A DNA stretch of 64,000 bases, taken from CAIWHR01 sp963734085 (GTDB lineage Bacteria > Pseudomonadota > Gammaproteobacteria > Burkholderiales > Casimicrobiaceae). The DNA is taken from assembly GCA_963734085.1 (NCBI GenBank), contig CAVTFT010000012.1:62001-126000 (forward strand), read 5' to 3'. Each line of letters begins with the position of its first letter. The stretch's first letter is position 1. Of the stretch, positions 62,212-64,000 are shown in pieces. The notes under the pieces are model-generated. The model saw only the letters and a list, made by a program, of their open reading frames with translations. It did not search any database and was not told the DNA's origin. The translations under genes and the position numbers were made by a program.

Positions 62212-63936
62212 GTGGCAGCAGAGGCGCGGGCCAGGCGCAAGATCGATGCGCTCAACGATCTCGCATCGGCACTCATTGCCGACGGGATGTTGGCGGACGC
62301 GATGAAGGCCTGCATCCGTTCCTTGCGAGCCAACGAGACGCCCGCCGCGAAGGCGCTGTTCGTGCGTCTGGTCAAAATGAGCACGAGTTACAGCAATGCG
62401 TCAGTACGGCAATACCTGATTCGCGCGCTCTCCGATCCGTGGTGTCGCACCGGTCAACTCGTTCCTGCAAGCCTGGCATTGATCAAGTCCAATCGCGCGG
62501 CCGGGCAATGTATTGAACGAGCCGCCGCATCGTGGCCAGCGCCGCTATCGAAAGAGGATCTATTCGGAACGGAGGGCCTTGCTGCATTGGCTAGCGATGA
62601 TCTGCTTAGCGCCGTGCTCGAGAACACGCCGGCGGCCGGGCTGGAGTTCGAGCACTTCCTGACATTGGCCAGGCGAGCCCTCCTTCTTGATGTCCTGGCG
62701 TCGCAATCGCCCGACCAAGCCGATTCGTTGCTACTGCGTTTCTGGTGCGCCATTGCGCGTCAGTGCTACATCAACGAATACATCTATAACTGTGCGACCG
62801 AAGAAAGCGAGGGCGTCGCCTGGCTTCGCGACGCAATCTCCAGGCGCATCACTGAAGCGAAGCTCGTGCCTGGCGTATGGGTCGCCGCATTTGCCTGCTA
62901 TTCCCCATTGTCTTCGCTTCCCGACTGCCAACGGCTGGCGGGTGTCATGACGGCGCCCCCGTTAGCGGGTCTGTTCTCGCAACAAGTGAGAGAAACTATT
63001 CAGGAAAATGGCTACCGCGCCGGTCTGAAACAGTTGACCCTGATCGACGATGAGACCTCCAGATCGGTGGGGAGCCAATACGAGGAAAATCCGTATCCGA
63101 GATGGGTCAGATCACCTTCGATCGACGGCGCCGTCCCTTTTGGTGCCTTCCTGGCAAGCGAACTCGGTCTCGAATCCCCTCGCTTCGCGCGTCAAGATGA
63201 CAACATCGATGTGCTCATAGCCGGTTGCGGTACCGGACAGCAGTCGATCCAGACGGCGCAAAGGTTTCCAGCGGCGAGGATTCTGGCGGTCGATCTCAGT
63301 GCAGCGAGCCTCGCTTACGCGAAGCGAAAGACGCGAGAGCTGGGCATTGTGAACATCGAATACGCACAGGCTGACATTCTGAGGCTGGAATCCATCCGCA
63401 AGACCTTCGATTTCATCGAATGCGTCGGCGTGCTGCACCATCTTGGGGATCCGATGGCAGGTTGGCGCGTTCTTCGATCCCTATTGCGCCCTGGCGGCGT
63501 CATGCATATCGGTCTTTATAGCGAGCTTGCCCGGCGGGACATCGCCGCCGCTCAAGACCTCATCGTCGCTCAAGGCTATGCGGCGACACCGGAAGGGATT
63601 CGTCAGTTCCGACTAGATTTGCAACTGGTCGACCGGTGGCATCCGTTCAGAAGCCTGACAGCCCTGGAGGATTTCTACGACACGAGTGGCTGCCGTGATC
63701 TCCTGTTCCATGCCAAGGAACACCGCTTCACATTGCGTCAGATCAAGGAGTCGCTTGCAGAGCTTGAACTCGACTTCCTGAAGTTCAATGTGGATTCGGC
63801 CGTGCAGCAGCGGTACTCGCTGCGATATCCGGGCGAACTCGCGCGAGCCGACTTGAACTGCTGGACGCAATTCGAAGTGGAAAATCCGAGCACTTTTCTT
63901 GGCATGTATAACTTCTACGTGCAAAGACGTGCCTAG
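62212..63936 (+). CDS. Large class I SAM methyltransferase with helical N-terminal domain
   Basis: A 574-residue protein started at GTG 62212 (AAGGA upstream). The N-terminal ~280 residues are helical and TPR-like (LNDLASALIADGMLADAMKACIRSL); the C-terminal part has SAM motif I DVLIAGCGTGQQSIQTA, the acidic AVDLSAASLAYAKRK and VLHHLGDPMAGWRVLRSLLRPGGV. The YEENPYPRW stretch before motif I occurs in a TPR-methyltransferase family often near glycan or surface-structure genes. Base composition is noticeably less GC-rich than the rest of the window, suggesting recent acquisition. Confidence 0.82.
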   Translation: MAAEARARRKIDALNDLASALIADGMLADAMKACIRSLRANETPAAKALFVRLVKMSTSYSNASVRQYLIRALSDPWCRTGQLVPASLALIKSNRAAGQCIERAAASWPAPLSKEDLFGTEGLAALASDDLLSAVLENTPAAGLEFEHFLTLARRALLLDVLASQSPDQADSLLLRFWCAIARQCYINEYIYNCATEESEGVAWLRDAISRRITEAKLVPGVWVAAFACYSPLSSLPDCQRLAGVMTAPPLAGLFSQQVRETIQENGYRAGLKQLTLIDDETSRSVGSQYEENPYPRWVRSPSIDGAVPFGAFLASELGLESPRFARQDDNIDVLIAGCGTGQQSIQTAQRFPAARILAVDLSAASLAYAKRKTRELGIVNIEYAQADILRLESIRKTFDFIECVGVLHHLGDPMAGWRVLRSLLRPGGVMHIGLYSELARRDIAAAQDLIVAQGYAATPEGIRQFRLDLQLVDRWHPFRSLTALEDFYDTSGCRDLLFHAKEHRFTLRQIKESLAELELDFLKFNVDSAVQQRYSLRYPGELARADLNCWTQFEVENPSTFLGMYNFYVQRRA

Positions 63937-64000
63937 CGCATCGACATCGATCGCTCCTCACCCGTAAAGGGACCCTGGGAATTGCCCCCGGTCAGAAAAC

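Overview
The window is GC-rich, densely coding DNA from a Gram-negative proteobacterium, most likely an uncultured betaproteobacterium of the Burkholderiales/Rhodocyclales/Nitrosomonadales type. That reading rests on outer-membrane barrels, periplasmic c-type cytochromes, a Fur box, FNR-type boxes, a bkd operon and the prkA-yhbH-spoVR trio. It is inference from gene content; there is no rRNA, tRNA, CRISPR array, insertion sequence or phage gene in the window.

Layout. 0-6.2 kb: 3' part of an Lhr helicase, an AAA ATPase with a sigma-54-like promoter, and an RsbU/RsbW/STAS partner-switching set closed by a terminator. 6.2-10.9 kb: ECF sigma factor, a membrane protein with an extremely repetitive GNAA tail (frame-broken), and a large frameshifted metallopeptidase/propeller/outer-membrane-barrel protein. 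10.9-20.1 kb: PrsW-like protease, asnS, a histidine kinase/CheY/REC-GAF-GAF-GGDEF-EAL signalling operon and a TPR membrane protein. 20.3-24.3 kb: feoAB under a perfect FNR-type box plus a Fur box, aquaporin, and a D-2-hydroxyacid dehydrogenase.

The standout region is 24.3-40.1 kb, an extracellular-electron-transfer-like island. Two tandem operons each encode a decaheme MtrA/PioA/DmsE-type cytochrome followed by an MtrB/PioB-type outer-membrane barrel. Each barrel carries a polyproline linker and an OmpA peptidoglycan-binding domain at its C-terminus. The operons share promoter architecture (FNR-type box, common core, 13-nt repeat). Divergently there follows a run of c-type cytochromes (2, 6, 4, 1 and 1 haems), a Tat-exported four-cluster ferredoxin and an NrfD/PsrC-type membrane quinone module, ending in what looks like the decayed C-terminus of a third MtrB-like barrel. 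I infer that the NrfCD unit exchanges electrons with the quinone pool, the small cytochromes ferry them across the periplasm, and the two decaheme/barrel conduits carry them through the outer membrane. No surface multihaem cytochrome (MtrC/OmcA) is visible.

40.1-45.3 kb: a modABC-like ABC transporter in which every gene is frameshifted, then an arsR-arsI-arsC-acr3 arsenic operon. 45.4-49.4 kb: DksA-like protein, an APH-like/P-loop kinase protein, a small stress-like protein, and a formyltransferase-GcvR fusion. 49.4-56 kb: IlvD/Edd dehydratase, then spoVR, yhbH and prkA, all on the minus strand. 56.4-64 kb: small winged-helix protein, methyltransferase, bkdA1-bkdA2-bkdB, an SDR lacking the usual tyrosine, and a large methyltransferase of visibly lower GC.

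At least seven frame breaks fall in otherwise convincing genes (about 7.57-7.60, 9.08, 9.21, 40.92, 41.57, 41.82 and 42.33 kb). Whether they are sequencing indels or gene decay cannot be decided from one sequence.
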